Assembly: GCA_963742715.1 (NCBI GenBank)
Contig: CAVUMR010000002.1
Span: 1,922,001 to 1,986,000, forward strand
Source of the DNA: CAVUMR01 sp963742715
Lineage (GTDB): Bacteria; Actinomycetota; Actinomycetes; Mycobacteriales; Micromonosporaceae
Length of the DNA: 64,000 nucleotides
Reading direction: 5' to 3'
The notes beneath the pieces are model-generated. The model did no database searches, had not been told where the DNA came from, and saw nothing but the letters and a program-made list of their open reading frames with translations. Of the stretch, positions 49,248 to 57,516 are shown one piece after another. Each line of letters starts with the position of its first letter. Position 1 is the first letter of the stretch. A program made the position numbers and the translations under genes.

Positions 49248-49559
49248 ATGGCCCAGGACAGGATCCGGGTGGAGCTGCGCCGTACCGGAGGCTTCGCCGG
49301 TACCGAGGTGCGCAGCAGTCTCGACAGCACCACGCTCGACCCGAACGAGGCGGCCGACCTGGCCAACGTGGTGTCCGGCATCGACCTGGCGGCTCTCACC
49401 GAGGCCCGCGGCGGGGGCCCGCCGGTACCGGACGCGATGCGCTACGAGCTGACGATCGAGCGAGGTACGGAGCGGGTACGGGTCGACCTCACCGAACCGG
49501 CGGTACCGGTGGACGTGCGGCCGCTGCTCCAGCGGCTGGTCGCGGCCGCGCGACGCTGA
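49248..49559 (+). CDS. Emfourin-type protealysin inhibitor
   Basis: A 103-residue single-domain protein resembling emfourin, the proteinaceous inhibitor co-encoded with protealysin in Serratia. The pattern is 'IRVELRRTGGFAGTEVRSSL', an Asp/Leu-rich helix 'LDPNEAADLANVV', then 'MRYELTIERGTERVRVDLTE' and the final helix 'VDVRPLLQRLVAAAR'. It would bind the M4 active site and block the protease inside the cell. GGGGGA lies 6 nt before ATG 49248. The protease gene is 680 bp upstream on the same strand, with a convergent small gene between them. Confidence 0.8.
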   Translation: MAQDRIRVELRRTGGFAGTEVRSSLDSTTLDPNEAADLANVVSGIDLAALTEARGGGPPVPDAMRYELTIERGTERVRVDLTEPAVPVDVRPLLQRLVAAARR

Positions 49560-49632
49560 CTCCGCGCGCCGCTGAGCTCAGCGCGCCACTGGGCTCCACG
49601 CGCCGCTGAGCGCCGTTAGGGTCGTCAGCGGG

Positions 49633-49821
49633 TCAGCTGGCGAGCGGCAGGGTGTTGACGTGCCAGACCGGGCCGGCCACACCCGGCGCGAATCCGTACT
49701 CCCAGTTGCGACGGCAGCCCTCACACCAGGGGCCGGCGTCACGCGGTGCCAGGTCTGCGCGGCAGTCGACACAAAGGTCGTACAGATCCTCGCGCGCTAC
49801 GACCAGATTCATGTCTCCCAT
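49633..49821 (-). CDS. Small Cys-rich (zinc-ribbon) hypothetical protein
   Basis: A 62-residue protein with 'DLCVDCRADLAP' and 'PWCEGCRRNWEYG', two Cys-x-x-Cys pairs suited to one zinc ion. The remainder is short and ends 'GPVWHVNTLPLAS'. Function unknown. ATG 49821 is preferred over a longer form beginning near 49926, since the extension has no conserved look, although it also contains two cysteines. It is convergent with the emfourin gene and divergent from the luciferase-like gene. Confidence 0.5.
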   Translation of the reverse strand: MGDMNLVVAREDLYDLCVDCRADLAPRDAGPWCEGCRRNWEYGFAPGVAGPVWHVNTLPLAS

Positions 49822-49975
49822 GTACCTCAGAATCGGCACGTCCCCGGCCCGGCACCAGGGACCAATGGCCTCAACCGGACAGGGGACAAAGTCGGGCGTA
49901 CGGACGACGCGACAGGCCCGCGACACCGGCCGATCCCGCGACGAACGGACCAGGGCCGGACACCCCGGGCGCGGG

Positions 49976-49981
49976 TACGGT
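49976..49981 (+). promoter_or_regulatory. -10 element of leaderless LLM oxidoreductase gene
   Basis: TACGGT ends 7 nt before GTG 49989, which favours this start over GTG 49980. Confidence 0.5.
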
Positions 49982-49988
49982 GTCAGGG

Positions 49989-50897
49989 GTGAAGATCGGT
50001 TTCGCCGCGCCGGTGTCCGGTTCCTGGGCGACCCGGGAGAACATGGTCCGGATCGCCGAGCGGGCCGAGCAGTTGGGCTACCACTCGCTGTGGACCTTCC
50101 AGCGACTACTCGCGCCGGTCGACCACTCGTGGGCCGAGACCTACCGCAGCGTGCAGGACCCGATCGTCACGCTCGCCTACCTCGCCGCGCACACGTCCCG
50201 GATGCGGCTCGGCGTGGCGGTGCTGAACATGCCGTTCTTCCCGCCGGTACTGCTCGCCAAGCAGCTGGCCACGCTGGACGTCGTGTCCGGCGGCCGGCTC
50301 GACGTGGGGCTCGGCAACGGCTGGTCGGACGAGGAGTACACCGCGGTCGGCGTGGCCAAGGAGCGGGTCGGGGCGCGGGCGGACGAGTTCATCGTGGCGC
50401 TGCGCGGACTGTGGACCGACGAGGTGGTCTCCCACTCCGGCGAGTTCTACACCGTGCCGCCGACCCGGATGGAGCCCAAGCCGGTCCAACGCCCACACCC
50501 GCCGATCCTGCTGGGGGCGAGCGCCCCGGCCGCGCTGCGGCGCGCCGGCCGGCTCTGTGACGGCTGGGTGAGCAGCAGCAACGCCGACCTGACCAGGTTC
50601 GCAGAGGCGGCCGCGACGGTCCGCGGGGCGGCCGCGGATGCCGGCCGGGATCCCGACCGGCTCCGGTTCGTCTGCCGCGGTTCGGTACGCGTACGCCCGG
50701 GCGGCAGCCCGGAGCGGCGGCCGCTGACCGGCACCCTGGACGAGGTCGCCGAGGACATCGGGTGGCTCGGCCGTCAGGGCGTGACCGAATTGTTCGTGGA
50801 CCTCAACTTCGACCCGGAGATCGGCTCCCCGGACGCCGACCCGGACGTGTCGATGCGCCGCGCCGACGAGGTGCTCGAGGCGTTCGCCCCGCACTGA
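49989..50897 (+). CDS. LLM-class (luciferase-like) flavin-dependent oxidoreductase
   Basis: A 302-residue TIM-barrel oxidoreductase, probably F420-dependent. Typical blocks: 'VKIGFAAPVSGSWATRENMV', 'RIAERAEQLGYHSLWTFQRL', 'RMRLGVAVLNMPFFPPVLLA', 'LDVVSGGRLDVGLGNGWSDE', 'RPHPPILLGASAPAALRRAG' and 'DEVAEDIGWLGRQGVTELFV'. Actinobacterial members reduce or oxidise varied ketones, alcohols or natural products with F420; the substrate is not assignable. It stands alone and is convergent with the diguanylate cyclase gene. It shares only the fold, not the kinase domain, with the fusion at 16729. Confidence 0.85.
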   Translation: MKIGFAAPVSGSWATRENMVRIAERAEQLGYHSLWTFQRLLAPVDHSWAETYRSVQDPIVTLAYLAAHTSRMRLGVAVLNMPFFPPVLLAKQLATLDVVSGGRLDVGLGNGWSDEEYTAVGVAKERVGARADEFIVALRGLWTDEVVSHSGEFYTVPPTRMEPKPVQRPHPPILLGASAPAALRRAGRLCDGWVSSSNADLTRFAEAAATVRGAAADAGRDPDRLRFVCRGSVRVRPGGSPERRPLTGTLDEVAEDIGWLGRQGVTELFVDLNFDPEIGSPDADPDVSMRRADEVLEAFAPH

Positions 50898-50978
50898 CCG
50901 GTGCTCCCGCCGCGGGGCTGACTGTGCTTCCGCCGCGAGCACTGACCGGCAGGCCCGCGGGCTCCCGCCGAAAGGACC

Positions 50979-52361
50979 TCAGGCGCTGATCGGGCGGTCC
51001 ACCGCGGTCTCGTCGGCTCCGGCGCTGTGCTCGGCGTGGCGCCGGTCCAGGTCGGCCAGGCCCGGCTCGGCGTGCCGCCGGTCCAGGTCGGGCAGGTCGG
51101 TACCGTCGTGCGCACAGCCCCGGACCTCATTGCGGCCGGCCGCCTTGGCCGCGTACAGAGCCTGGTCGGCCAACCGGACCAACCGGTCGAGGTCGTCGGA
51201 GTCGCGGGGACAGGCGGCGTAGCCGACCGAGATCGTCAACGTCGCCGGCGGCACGGTGGACCGGACCTCCGGGTACGGCCAGAACGGGGTCTCCGCCACC
51301 CGGTGCCGGAGCCGGTGCGCGATCTGGGCCGCCAGGGACGGCGCGGTACCGGGCAGGGCGAGCACGAACTCCTCCCCGCCGTACCGCCCGACCAGGTCCC
51401 GGTCCCGGACCGCGCCCCGGATGAGCTGCGCGACCGACCGCAGCACCTCGTCGCCGACCGGATGCCCGAAGCTGTCGTTGATGCGCTTGAAGTGGTCGAT
51501 GTCGATGACCAGTACCGCGAACGGCTCGGACCGTCGCCGGGCCCGGCCGAGCGCCTGCTCCGCCTGCCGCCACCACCAGCCGATCGAGTCCAGACCGGTC
51601 TTGGCGTCGGTGTGCGCCTCGCTCTCCAGCGGCGCGACCAGCAGGCTGCGCTGCAGCATCACCACCACCGGGATGCCGAGCAGCGCGGTCCACGGGGTGG
51701 TGAGCGCGGCGGCCGCGACCAGCCCGCCCAGGCCGAGCGCGGCGGCGTCGATGACCAGGTCGGCCGGGCGCCCGAACGCCTGGCCGGCGGGGGCGCGCGG
51801 CTCCATCAGCATGATCGCGACCGCGGTGATCACGATGTCGGCCAGTCCGTAGGCCACCGCGGCGACCGCGATCGCGACCGCGGTGATGACCCCCGGCGGC
51901 AGTCCGCCCGAACCGATCGCGGTCAACGCCTCGTACCCGGCCCGGCTGGCCAGCACCGCGAGCGCCGTCATCGAGGCGGAGAAGACCGCGCGGTACGGCA
52001 GGCAGCGTCCGGCGCGCTGCCGCCACAGCCAGTACGCGAGCATCACGCCGGGCAGCGCCAGGCCGAGCGGCAGCACCAGCGCGCAGGCCAGCATCCACAC
52101 GGTCTGGAAGTCCTTGTGCAGCGGGCTGGACCGGGGGCCACGGGCCTGCTCGACCTGCCGGGAGCACTCCACCCCGATCACGGTGCCAACCGCCAGCGGG
52201 ATCGCGGCGACCAGACCGGTCAGGTCGGGCGGCCACACCGCGATCGCCGTCAGCGCCGCGAGGAAGCCCATCGCGTCCACCGCGAGGACCCAGGCCTGCG
52301 CGCGTGCCGGCACGTCCCGGAGCGCCCACGTCGACCAGGGCATTGACCGCTCTGCCCGCAT
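50979..52361 (-). CDS. Membrane-bound diguanylate cyclase (GGDEF)
   Basis: A 460-residue protein: about eight hydrophobic helices in residues 20-255, then a GGDEF domain (about 270-425). The A-site is 'GRYGGEEFVLALP', and an inhibitory RxxD site ('RDRD') precedes it by five residues, so product feedback is expected. 'VLVIDIDHFKRINDSFGH' is the metal/GTP-binding strand. It should make cyclic di-GMP, which controls development in actinomycetes. No EAL domain is present. The C-terminus has a duplicated DLDRRHAE motif from a 36-bp DNA repeat. ATG 52361 is chosen by the leaderless -10 spacing. Confidence 0.9.
   Translation of the reverse strand: MRAERSMPWSTWALRDVPARAQAWVLAVDAMGFLAALTAIAVWPPDLTGLVAAIPLAVGTVIGVECSRQVEQARGPRSSPLHKDFQTVWMLACALVLPLGLALPGVMLAYWLWRQRAGRCLPYRAVFSASMTALAVLASRAGYEALTAIGSGGLPPGVITAVAIAVAAVAYGLADIVITAVAIMLMEPRAPAGQAFGRPADLVIDAAALGLGGLVAAAALTTPWTALLGIPVVVMLQRSLLVAPLESEAHTDAKTGLDSIGWWWRQAEQALGRARRRSEPFAVLVIDIDHFKRINDSFGHPVGDEVLRSVAQLIRGAVRDRDLVGRYGGEEFVLALPGTAPSLAAQIAHRLRHRVAETPFWPYPEVRSTVPPATLTISVGYAACPRDSDDLDRLVRLADQALYAAKAAGRNEVRGCAHDGTDLPDLDRRHAEPGLADLDRRHAEHSAGADETAVDRPISA
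51030..51095. repeat. 36-bp tandem repeat in diguanylate cyclase tail
   Basis: Two copies (51030-51065 and a nearly complete copy from 51066) encode a repeated LDRRHAE-containing segment after the GGDEF domain. Confidence 0.8.
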
Positions 52362-52368
52362 GATGCCC

Positions 52369-52374
52369 ACGTTA
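52369..52374 (-). promoter_or_regulatory. -10 element of leaderless diguanylate cyclase gene
   Basis: TAACGT on the minus strand, 7 nt before ATG 52361. Confidence 0.5.
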
Positions 52375-52476
52375 AAGAACCAACGCACCTGCGTCACCTG
52401 GGCGTAGGCAGCCAATTCAGACCTTTATCCGACAAAAAACGCCCGCACTATTGGCGTGTCCGGATACGACACGCCG

Positions 52477-52611
52477 CCGTCAGTCGCGAATCAGCACCGC
52501 GACGAGGTCGCGGCGCGATAGCCGTCAGTCGCGAATCAGCACCGCGGCGAGGTCGCGGCGCGATAGCCGTCAGTCGCGGACAAGCACCGCGGCGAGTTCC
52601 GGAATCGCGGC
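52477..52611. repeat. 45-bp tandem repeat duplicating the 3' end of the GH4 gene
   Basis: Copies begin at 52477, 52522 and 52567. The 52567 copy is the true 3' end of the GH4 gene, including its stop; the other two copies, 96-98 percent alike to each other, repeat the last codons and stop (a 'DLAAVLIRD' ending) downstream of the gene. Confidence 0.85.
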
Positions 52612-53907
52612 GAGATAGCCGTCCAGCAACCGGGCCGCCCCGTCGGTCGAGGCCACCAGCGGGTGCGCCGCCCAGGCCTGCGCGGCACGCGACCGGGACC
52701 CGGTCAGCGCGGCGTCGATCGCGAGCCGCTCGGCCGCCCGTACCGCCCGCATCAGCTCGACCTGGTCGGCGGCGACCGCCCCGACCGCGCACGGGTGCGC
52801 GCCGTTGCGGTCGACCAGGCAGGGCACCTCGACCACGGTGTCCGGATCCAGTCCGGGCACCGCCGAGCCGTTCGCCACGTCCAGGACCAGCGTGTCCGGG
52901 CCGCCGCCGACCAGCGCCGCCATCAGCGCCAACGCCACGCCCTCGTACCCGCCGCCGGTCAGGTCCGCCTCGTCCCGCCCGCCGTCACGGGCGTCGGACA
53001 GGTACGTCTCCTCCCGCTCGCGCAGGGTGGCCCGCCAGCCGGCCAACGCGTTGCCCGGATCGGCCGACGCGGCGGCGAAGAACCGGTTCTGCTGGTCGAG
53101 CAGGAACTCGCCGCGGGTGGTCACCGGCGGCTCGGCGTCACCCGCCGCCTCGTAGTAGTGCACATATTCATTGGGTACCGCGCCGAGCTCGCGGAGCCGG
53201 GCGGCGCCGAACAGCCGCCCCTCCTCGAACGACGTGACCGCCGCCTCGTCGGCCAGCAGTTCCGGCAGCCGGTCCCGGCCGTCCACCAGCACCCGGCGCA
53301 GCCAGCCGAGGTGGTTGATGCCGACGTAGTCCAGCCACACCTGCCGGTGGTCGACGCCCAGTGCCCGGGCCACCCGCCGGCCGAGCGCGACCGGCGAGTC
53401 GCAGATCCCGATCACCCGGTCGGCCAGTACCCGCCGCATCGCCTCGGTCACCAGCCCGGCCGGGTTGGTGAAGTTCACCACCCAGGCCGCCGGGGCGAGC
53501 GCGGCGACCTTCTCCGCCAGCCGCGTGGCGACCGGCACGGTACGCATGGCGAACGCGAGGCCGCCGGCACCGACCGTCTCCTGGCCGAGCAGGCCGTGCG
53601 CGATCGCGACCCGTTCGTCGGCGGTACGGGCCCGCAGGCCGCCCACCCGTACCGCGGAGAACACCAGGTCCGCGCCGGGAAGCGCGGTGTCCAGGGACCG
53701 GGTGGTACGTACCCGCGGAGCAGCCGGACCGACGGGTGCGGCCAGCTGCCCGAGTACGGCGTCGATCACCCGCAGCCGGTCGGCGTCCACGTCGCAGAGC
53801 ACGACCTCGTCGATGGCGGCCGCGGCCGTACCGGGCTCGGCGGCGAGGAGCGCGGAGTACACCAGCGGCACCCGGAACCCGCCGCCACCGACCATCACCA
53901 GTCGCAC
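52570..53907 (-). CDS. Glycoside hydrolase family 4, 6-phospho-beta-glucosidase-like
   Basis: A 445-residue NAD- and Mn-dependent glycosidase. The N-terminal Rossmann motif is 'LVMVGGGGFRVPLVYSALL'; then 'VVLCDVDADRLRV', 'LVFSAVRVGGLRARTADERV', 'VVNFTNPAGLVTEAMRR', the metal-site cysteine in 'IGICDSPVALGRR', and His in 'YVGINHLGWLRR'. GH4 enzymes cleave by redox chemistry at C3. Without an adjacent PTS it may act on an unphosphorylated or kinase-phosphorylated sugar; a PfkB kinase is divergent from it. GTG 53907 has GGGGAG 5 nt upstream. Confidence 0.9.
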   Translation of the reverse strand: MRLVMVGGGGFRVPLVYSALLAAEPGTAAAAIDEVVLCDVDADRLRVIDAVLGQLAAPVGPAAPRVRTTRSLDTALPGADLVFSAVRVGGLRARTADERVAIAHGLLGQETVGAGGLAFAMRTVPVATRLAEKVAALAPAAWVVNFTNPAGLVTEAMRRVLADRVIGICDSPVALGRRVARALGVDHRQVWLDYVGINHLGWLRRVLVDGRDRLPELLADEAAVTSFEEGRLFGAARLRELGAVPNEYVHYYEAAGDAEPPVTTRGEFLLDQQNRFFAAASADPGNALAGWRATLREREETYLSDARDGGRDEADLTGGGYEGVALALMAALVGGGPDTLVLDVANGSAVPGLDPDTVVEVPCLVDRNGAHPCAVGAVAADQVELMRAVRAAERLAIDAALTGSRSRAAQAWAAHPLVASTDGAARLLDGYLAAIPELAAVLVRD

Positions 53908-53981
53908 CGCTACTCCCCTCGGCCGCGCGTTACCGCAGGTCGCCTGGCACGTGTCCGACAGGACCGGCGATCGGTGGTCGG

Positions 53982-53987
53982 TAACAT
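53982..53987 (+). promoter_or_regulatory. -10 element of leaderless PfkB kinase gene
   Basis: TAACAT ends 7 nt before ATG 53995. Confidence 0.55.
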
Positions 53988-53994
53988 CCAGGGC

Positions 53995-55098
53995 ATGCCC
54001 ATCGCCCGGGAGCAGTCGGACAGCCGGCCCGCGCCGGCATTCGACGTGTTCATGTCCGGGACCGTGTTCCTCGACATCATCTTCACCGGTCTGGTCGGAC
54101 CGCCGGTACTCGGCACCGAGATCCTGGCCGAGGGCATGGGCTCGTGCCCGGGCGGCATCGCCAATCTCGCCACCGCGGCCAGCCGGTTGGGCCTGCGTAC
54201 CGCCCTGGGCGCCGCGTTCAGCACCGACACGTACGGCGACTTCTGCTGGCAGACCCTGCGCGACCAGGAAGGCATCGACCTGTCCGCGTCGCGCCGGTTC
54301 CTCGACTGGCACTCCCCGGTCACGGTGTCCCTGTCGTACGACCGGGACCGCGGCATGATCACGCACGCGCATCCGGCGCCGGTACCGATCGACGAGCTGA
54401 CCGACCGCCGCCCGTCGTCGTTGGGCGCCTTCGCCCACCTGGGCTCGGAGCCGGCGCCGTGGATCCACAAGGCGAGTGATGACGGGACGCTGGTTTTCGC
54501 CGATGTCGGGTGGGATCCGAGTGACGCGTGGGCCGGTCAGGTACTGGCCGATCTCGCCGCCTGCCACGCGTTCCTGCCGAACAGCGTCGAGGCCACCCGG
54601 TACACCCGGACCGACGACCCGCGGGCGGCCCTGCGCCGGCTCGCCGACCTGGTGCCGGTGGTCGTGGTGACCTGCGGCGCGGACGGTGCGGTCGGCGTGG
54701 ACCAGACCACCGGCGAGGAGGCCGACGTGGCCGGGTTGACCGTCGAGGCGCTCGACCCGACCGGTGCCGGTGACGTGTTCGGCGCCGGCTTCCTGGTCGG
54801 CACGCTGCGCGGTTGGCCGCTGGCCCACCGGCTGGAGTTCGCCAACCTGTGCGCCGCCCTGTCCGTGCAGCACTTCGGCGGTTCGCTGTCCGCGCCCGGC
54901 TGGGGCGACATCGCGGACTGGTGGCGGGCGGTGCGGTCGCGGGCCGCCGCACCCGGCGCCTCCGACGCGGCGTCCGCGCTGGCCCGCCGGTACGCCTTCC
55001 TCGCCGACGTGGTTCCGGTCGACGCCGCCGGAGCGGTGCGCCGGGCCACCGCCACGATCGCGGTCCGCTCGGACGTGTCGGGCCCCGACGCGCGCTGA
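53995..55098 (+). CDS. PfkB family carbohydrate kinase
   Basis: A 367-residue ribokinase-family sugar kinase. The N-terminal signature 'GGIANLATAASRLGLRTALG' and the C-terminal signature 'DPTGAGDVFGAGFLVG', with the catalytic Asp and anion hole, are both present. 'AHLGSEPAPWIHKA' and 'FLPNSVEATRYTRTDDPRAA' shape the nucleotide site. An extended C-terminal tail of about 60 residues follows the domain. Together with the GH4 enzyme and ABC transporter it should phosphorylate the sugar released after import. The exact sugar cannot be named. Confidence 0.87.
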   Translation: MPIAREQSDSRPAPAFDVFMSGTVFLDIIFTGLVGPPVLGTEILAEGMGSCPGGIANLATAASRLGLRTALGAAFSTDTYGDFCWQTLRDQEGIDLSASRRFLDWHSPVTVSLSYDRDRGMITHAHPAPVPIDELTDRRPSSLGAFAHLGSEPAPWIHKASDDGTLVFADVGWDPSDAWAGQVLADLAACHAFLPNSVEATRYTRTDDPRAALRRLADLVPVVVVTCGADGAVGVDQTTGEEADVAGLTVEALDPTGAGDVFGAGFLVGTLRGWPLAHRLEFANLCAALSVQHFGGSLSAPGWGDIADWWRAVRSRAAAPGASDAASALARRYAFLADVVPVDAAGAVRRATATIAVRSDVSGPDAR

Positions 55099-55274
55099 CC
55101 CGCCGCTTCGGCCACAGAGCGGGGCGCGCCGGGATCGCCCTGTCCTCCCCGCCTGGCCGGCGCTAACCTATGTCGCTCCCGCCGGCAGGCCGCCGACCGG
55201 CGGCGACAAGCACGGACCGGGCGGCGACCGGCAGCCGACAGGCGTCGGCTGGCACCGAGAAGATGGGTGGGCCG

Positions 55275-56531
55275 ATGCACTCCGACCACACGACGGTCAG
55301 CAGGCGTTCCTTCCTCGGCACGGCGGCGGGGCTGGCCGCGGCCGCCACGCTGGCCGGCTGCGGCTCAAACACCGGCCGGAACAGCAAGGCCGGCACCATC
55401 CGGCAGTGGTACCACCAGTACGGCGAGGCCGGTACCCAGCAGGCCGCCGAGCGCTTCGCCAAGGCGTACACCGACGCGACCGTCCAGGTGCAGTGGACGC
55501 CGGGCGACTACAACTCGAAGCTGTCGTCGGGCCTGCTGTCCGGCTCCGGCCCGGACGTGTTCGAGTGGCAGCTCAACGTGGACATGGTCCGCGGCAAGCA
55601 GATCGTGCCGCTCGACGACCTCTTCTCCGACGTGGCCGACGACTTCACCGACGCGACCCGGCAGCTCGCCACCGTGGACGGCAAGGTCTACGGCATCCCG
55701 ATGATCGAGGACATGCAGCTGCTGTACTACCGCAAGAGCATGCTCTCCAAGGCCGGTGTCCTCGTACCGTCCACAGTGGATGAACTGGTCGACGCGGCGA
55801 AGGCGCTGACGGACAAGAAGGTCAAGGGCCTGTTCGCCGGCAACGACGGCGGGGTGGGCGTGCTGGGCGGCCCGGCCCTGTGGTCGGTGGGGCTGGACTA
55901 CCTCACCGAGGACAACAAGGTCGGCTTCGACGATCCGGCCGCGGCCGCCGCTCTCGGTACGCTCCGCAAGCTGTTCACCAGCGGCAGCATGCTGCTCGGC
56001 GCGCCGGCCGACTGGTCCGACCCGTCGGCGTTCCTGCAGGGCCTGACCGCGATGCAGTGGACCGGCCTGTGGGTGATGCCGGCGGTACAGAAGGCGTTCG
56101 GCGACGACTTCGGCGTGGCCGCCTGGCCGGCGGCGGCCGGTGGCAAGCCCTCGGTACCGGTCGGCACCTGGAACGCGATGGTCAGCGCCAAGAGCAAGGA
56201 CGTCGACGCGGCCAAGGAGTACGTCAAGTGGCTGTGGATCGAGAAGAAGGACTACCAGCGGGACTGGGCGCTCGACTTCGGCTTCCACATCCCGCCCCGC
56301 AAGAGCATCGCGACCAGCTCCACCGAGCTGCGGGACGGGGCGGCCGCGGACGCGGTGAAGCTCGCCACCGACAACGCCAAGCCGGCCGGTCCGCCGAACT
56401 GGACGCCCAGGATGAGCACCGCGTACTCGGACGCGCTGTCCAACGTCATCCGCAAGGGCAGCGACCCGGCCAAGGAGCTGAAGACCGCGGCCGGCGTGGT
56501 GTCGGCCGAGCTGAAGCGGCTGTACGGCTGA
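55275..56531 (+). CDS. Sugar ABC transporter substrate-binding lipoprotein (Tat-type signal)
   Basis: A 418-residue extracellular binding protein. The signal 'VSRRSFLGTAAGLAAAATLA' has a twin-arginine motif and leads to the lipobox 'LAGC', so export by Tat with lipid anchoring is likely. The mature domain is a bacterial extracellular protein 1 type: 'GTIRQWYHQYGEAGTQQAAE', 'VFEWQLNVDMVRGKQIVPLD', 'GKVYGIPMIEDMQLLYYRKS', 'GLTAMQWTGLWVMPAVQKAF', 'KEYVKWLWIEKKDY'. ATG 55275 gives the best-placed signal; ATG 55263 is possible. It begins the transporter operon downstream of the PfkB gene. Confidence 0.9.
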   Translation: MHSDHTTVSRRSFLGTAAGLAAAATLAGCGSNTGRNSKAGTIRQWYHQYGEAGTQQAAERFAKAYTDATVQVQWTPGDYNSKLSSGLLSGSGPDVFEWQLNVDMVRGKQIVPLDDLFSDVADDFTDATRQLATVDGKVYGIPMIEDMQLLYYRKSMLSKAGVLVPSTVDELVDAAKALTDKKVKGLFAGNDGGVGVLGGPALWSVGLDYLTEDNKVGFDDPAAAAALGTLRKLFTSGSMLLGAPADWSDPSAFLQGLTAMQWTGLWVMPAVQKAFGDDFGVAAWPAAAGGKPSVPVGTWNAMVSAKSKDVDAAKEYVKWLWIEKKDYQRDWALDFGFHIPPRKSIATSSTELRDGAAADAVKLATDNAKPAGPPNWTPRMSTAYSDALSNVIRKGSDPAKELKTAAGVVSAELKRLYG

Positions 56532-56535
56532 GCGG

Positions 56536-57516
56536 ATGACCGTTCCGGCCACCGCCGGCGGGCGCACCACCCGCGCCCGCCGGCGCAGCACGCCCGGCCG
56601 GCGGAGGGGGAAGGTCGGCATCAAGGGGACGACGGCCGCGTTCTGGCTGTTCGTCGGCCCGTTCCTGGTCGGGCTGGCCGTCTTCACGTACCTGCCGATC
56701 GGCTGGAGCGCCACGCTCAGCTTCTTCGACGCGCGGAACACGGTCACGCCGACCGACTTCGTCGGGCTGCGCAACTACACCGACCTGCTCCGCAGCGGCC
56801 CGTTCCGGGACAGCCTGCTCACGTTCACCGTGTTCGCGGCGTTCATCGTGCCGCTCACGTACGTGCTCTCGCTCGGGCTGGCACTGCTGGTCAACGGCGT
56901 ACGGGTGGCCCGGGCGTTCTTCCGCTCGGTGTTCTTCCTGCCGGCCGCCTGCTCGTACGTGGTGGCCGCGCTGGTGTGGAAGGTGTCGATCTTCTCCGGG
57001 GTGCACTTCGGCCTGGCCAACACGGTGCTCGGAGTCTTCGGCGTGGACCCGGTGCCGTGGCTCGCCACCGCCGATCCGCCCTGGTACTGGCTGGTGCTGA
57101 CCAGCCTGCGGCTGTGGCTGCAGGTCGGCTTCTACCTGGTGCTGTTCCTGGCCGGTCTGCAGCGCATCCCGCAGGTGCTGTACGAGGCCGCGTACGTGGA
57201 CGGCGCGAGCCCGGGCTGGCAGACGTTCCGGCACATCACCCTGCCGCAACTGCGGTTCACCTCGATCGGGGTACTGCTGCTCAGCCTGATCGCGGCGTAC
57301 CAGGCGTTCGACGAGTTCTACAACGTGCTCGGCAACGGCGGGACCTATCCCCCGTACGGCCGGCCGCCGCTGGTGTACCTCTACTACACCGCGCTCGGTA
57401 CCGGCCAGGACCTCGGCCACGGCAGCGCCGGGGCGATGATCCTGGCGCTGCTGATCGCGCTGGTCACGCTCGCGCAGGGCCGGCTGCTCGGCTTCGGCAA
57501 GCGGGAGGAGCTGTGA
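56536..57516 (+). CDS. Sugar ABC transporter permease (MalF-like)
   Basis: A 326-residue inner-membrane permease with a Arg-rich N-terminus and six helices. Characteristic parts: 'WLFVGPFLVGLAVFTYLPIG', 'NYTDLLRSGPFRDSLLTFTV', 'FRSVFFLPAACSYVVAALVW', and the EAA loop 'LYEAAYVDGASPGWQTFRHI', the docking site for the ATPase. It starts 4 nt after the binding-protein stop and overlaps the second permease by GTGA. As usual for CUT1 systems, no ATPase gene is adjacent, implying a shared MsiK-type ATPase elsewhere. Confidence 0.92.
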   Translation: MTVPATAGGRTTRARRRSTPGRRRGKVGIKGTTAAFWLFVGPFLVGLAVFTYLPIGWSATLSFFDARNTVTPTDFVGLRNYTDLLRSGPFRDSLLTFTVFAAFIVPLTYVLSLGLALLVNGVRVARAFFRSVFFLPAACSYVVAALVWKVSIFSGVHFGLANTVLGVFGVDPVPWLATADPPWYWLVLTSLRLWLQVGFYLVLFLAGLQRIPQVLYEAAYVDGASPGWQTFRHITLPQLRFTSIGVLLLSLIAAYQAFDEFYNVLGNGGTYPPYGRPPLVYLYYTALGTGQDLGHGSAGAMILALLIALVTLAQGRLLGFGKREEL

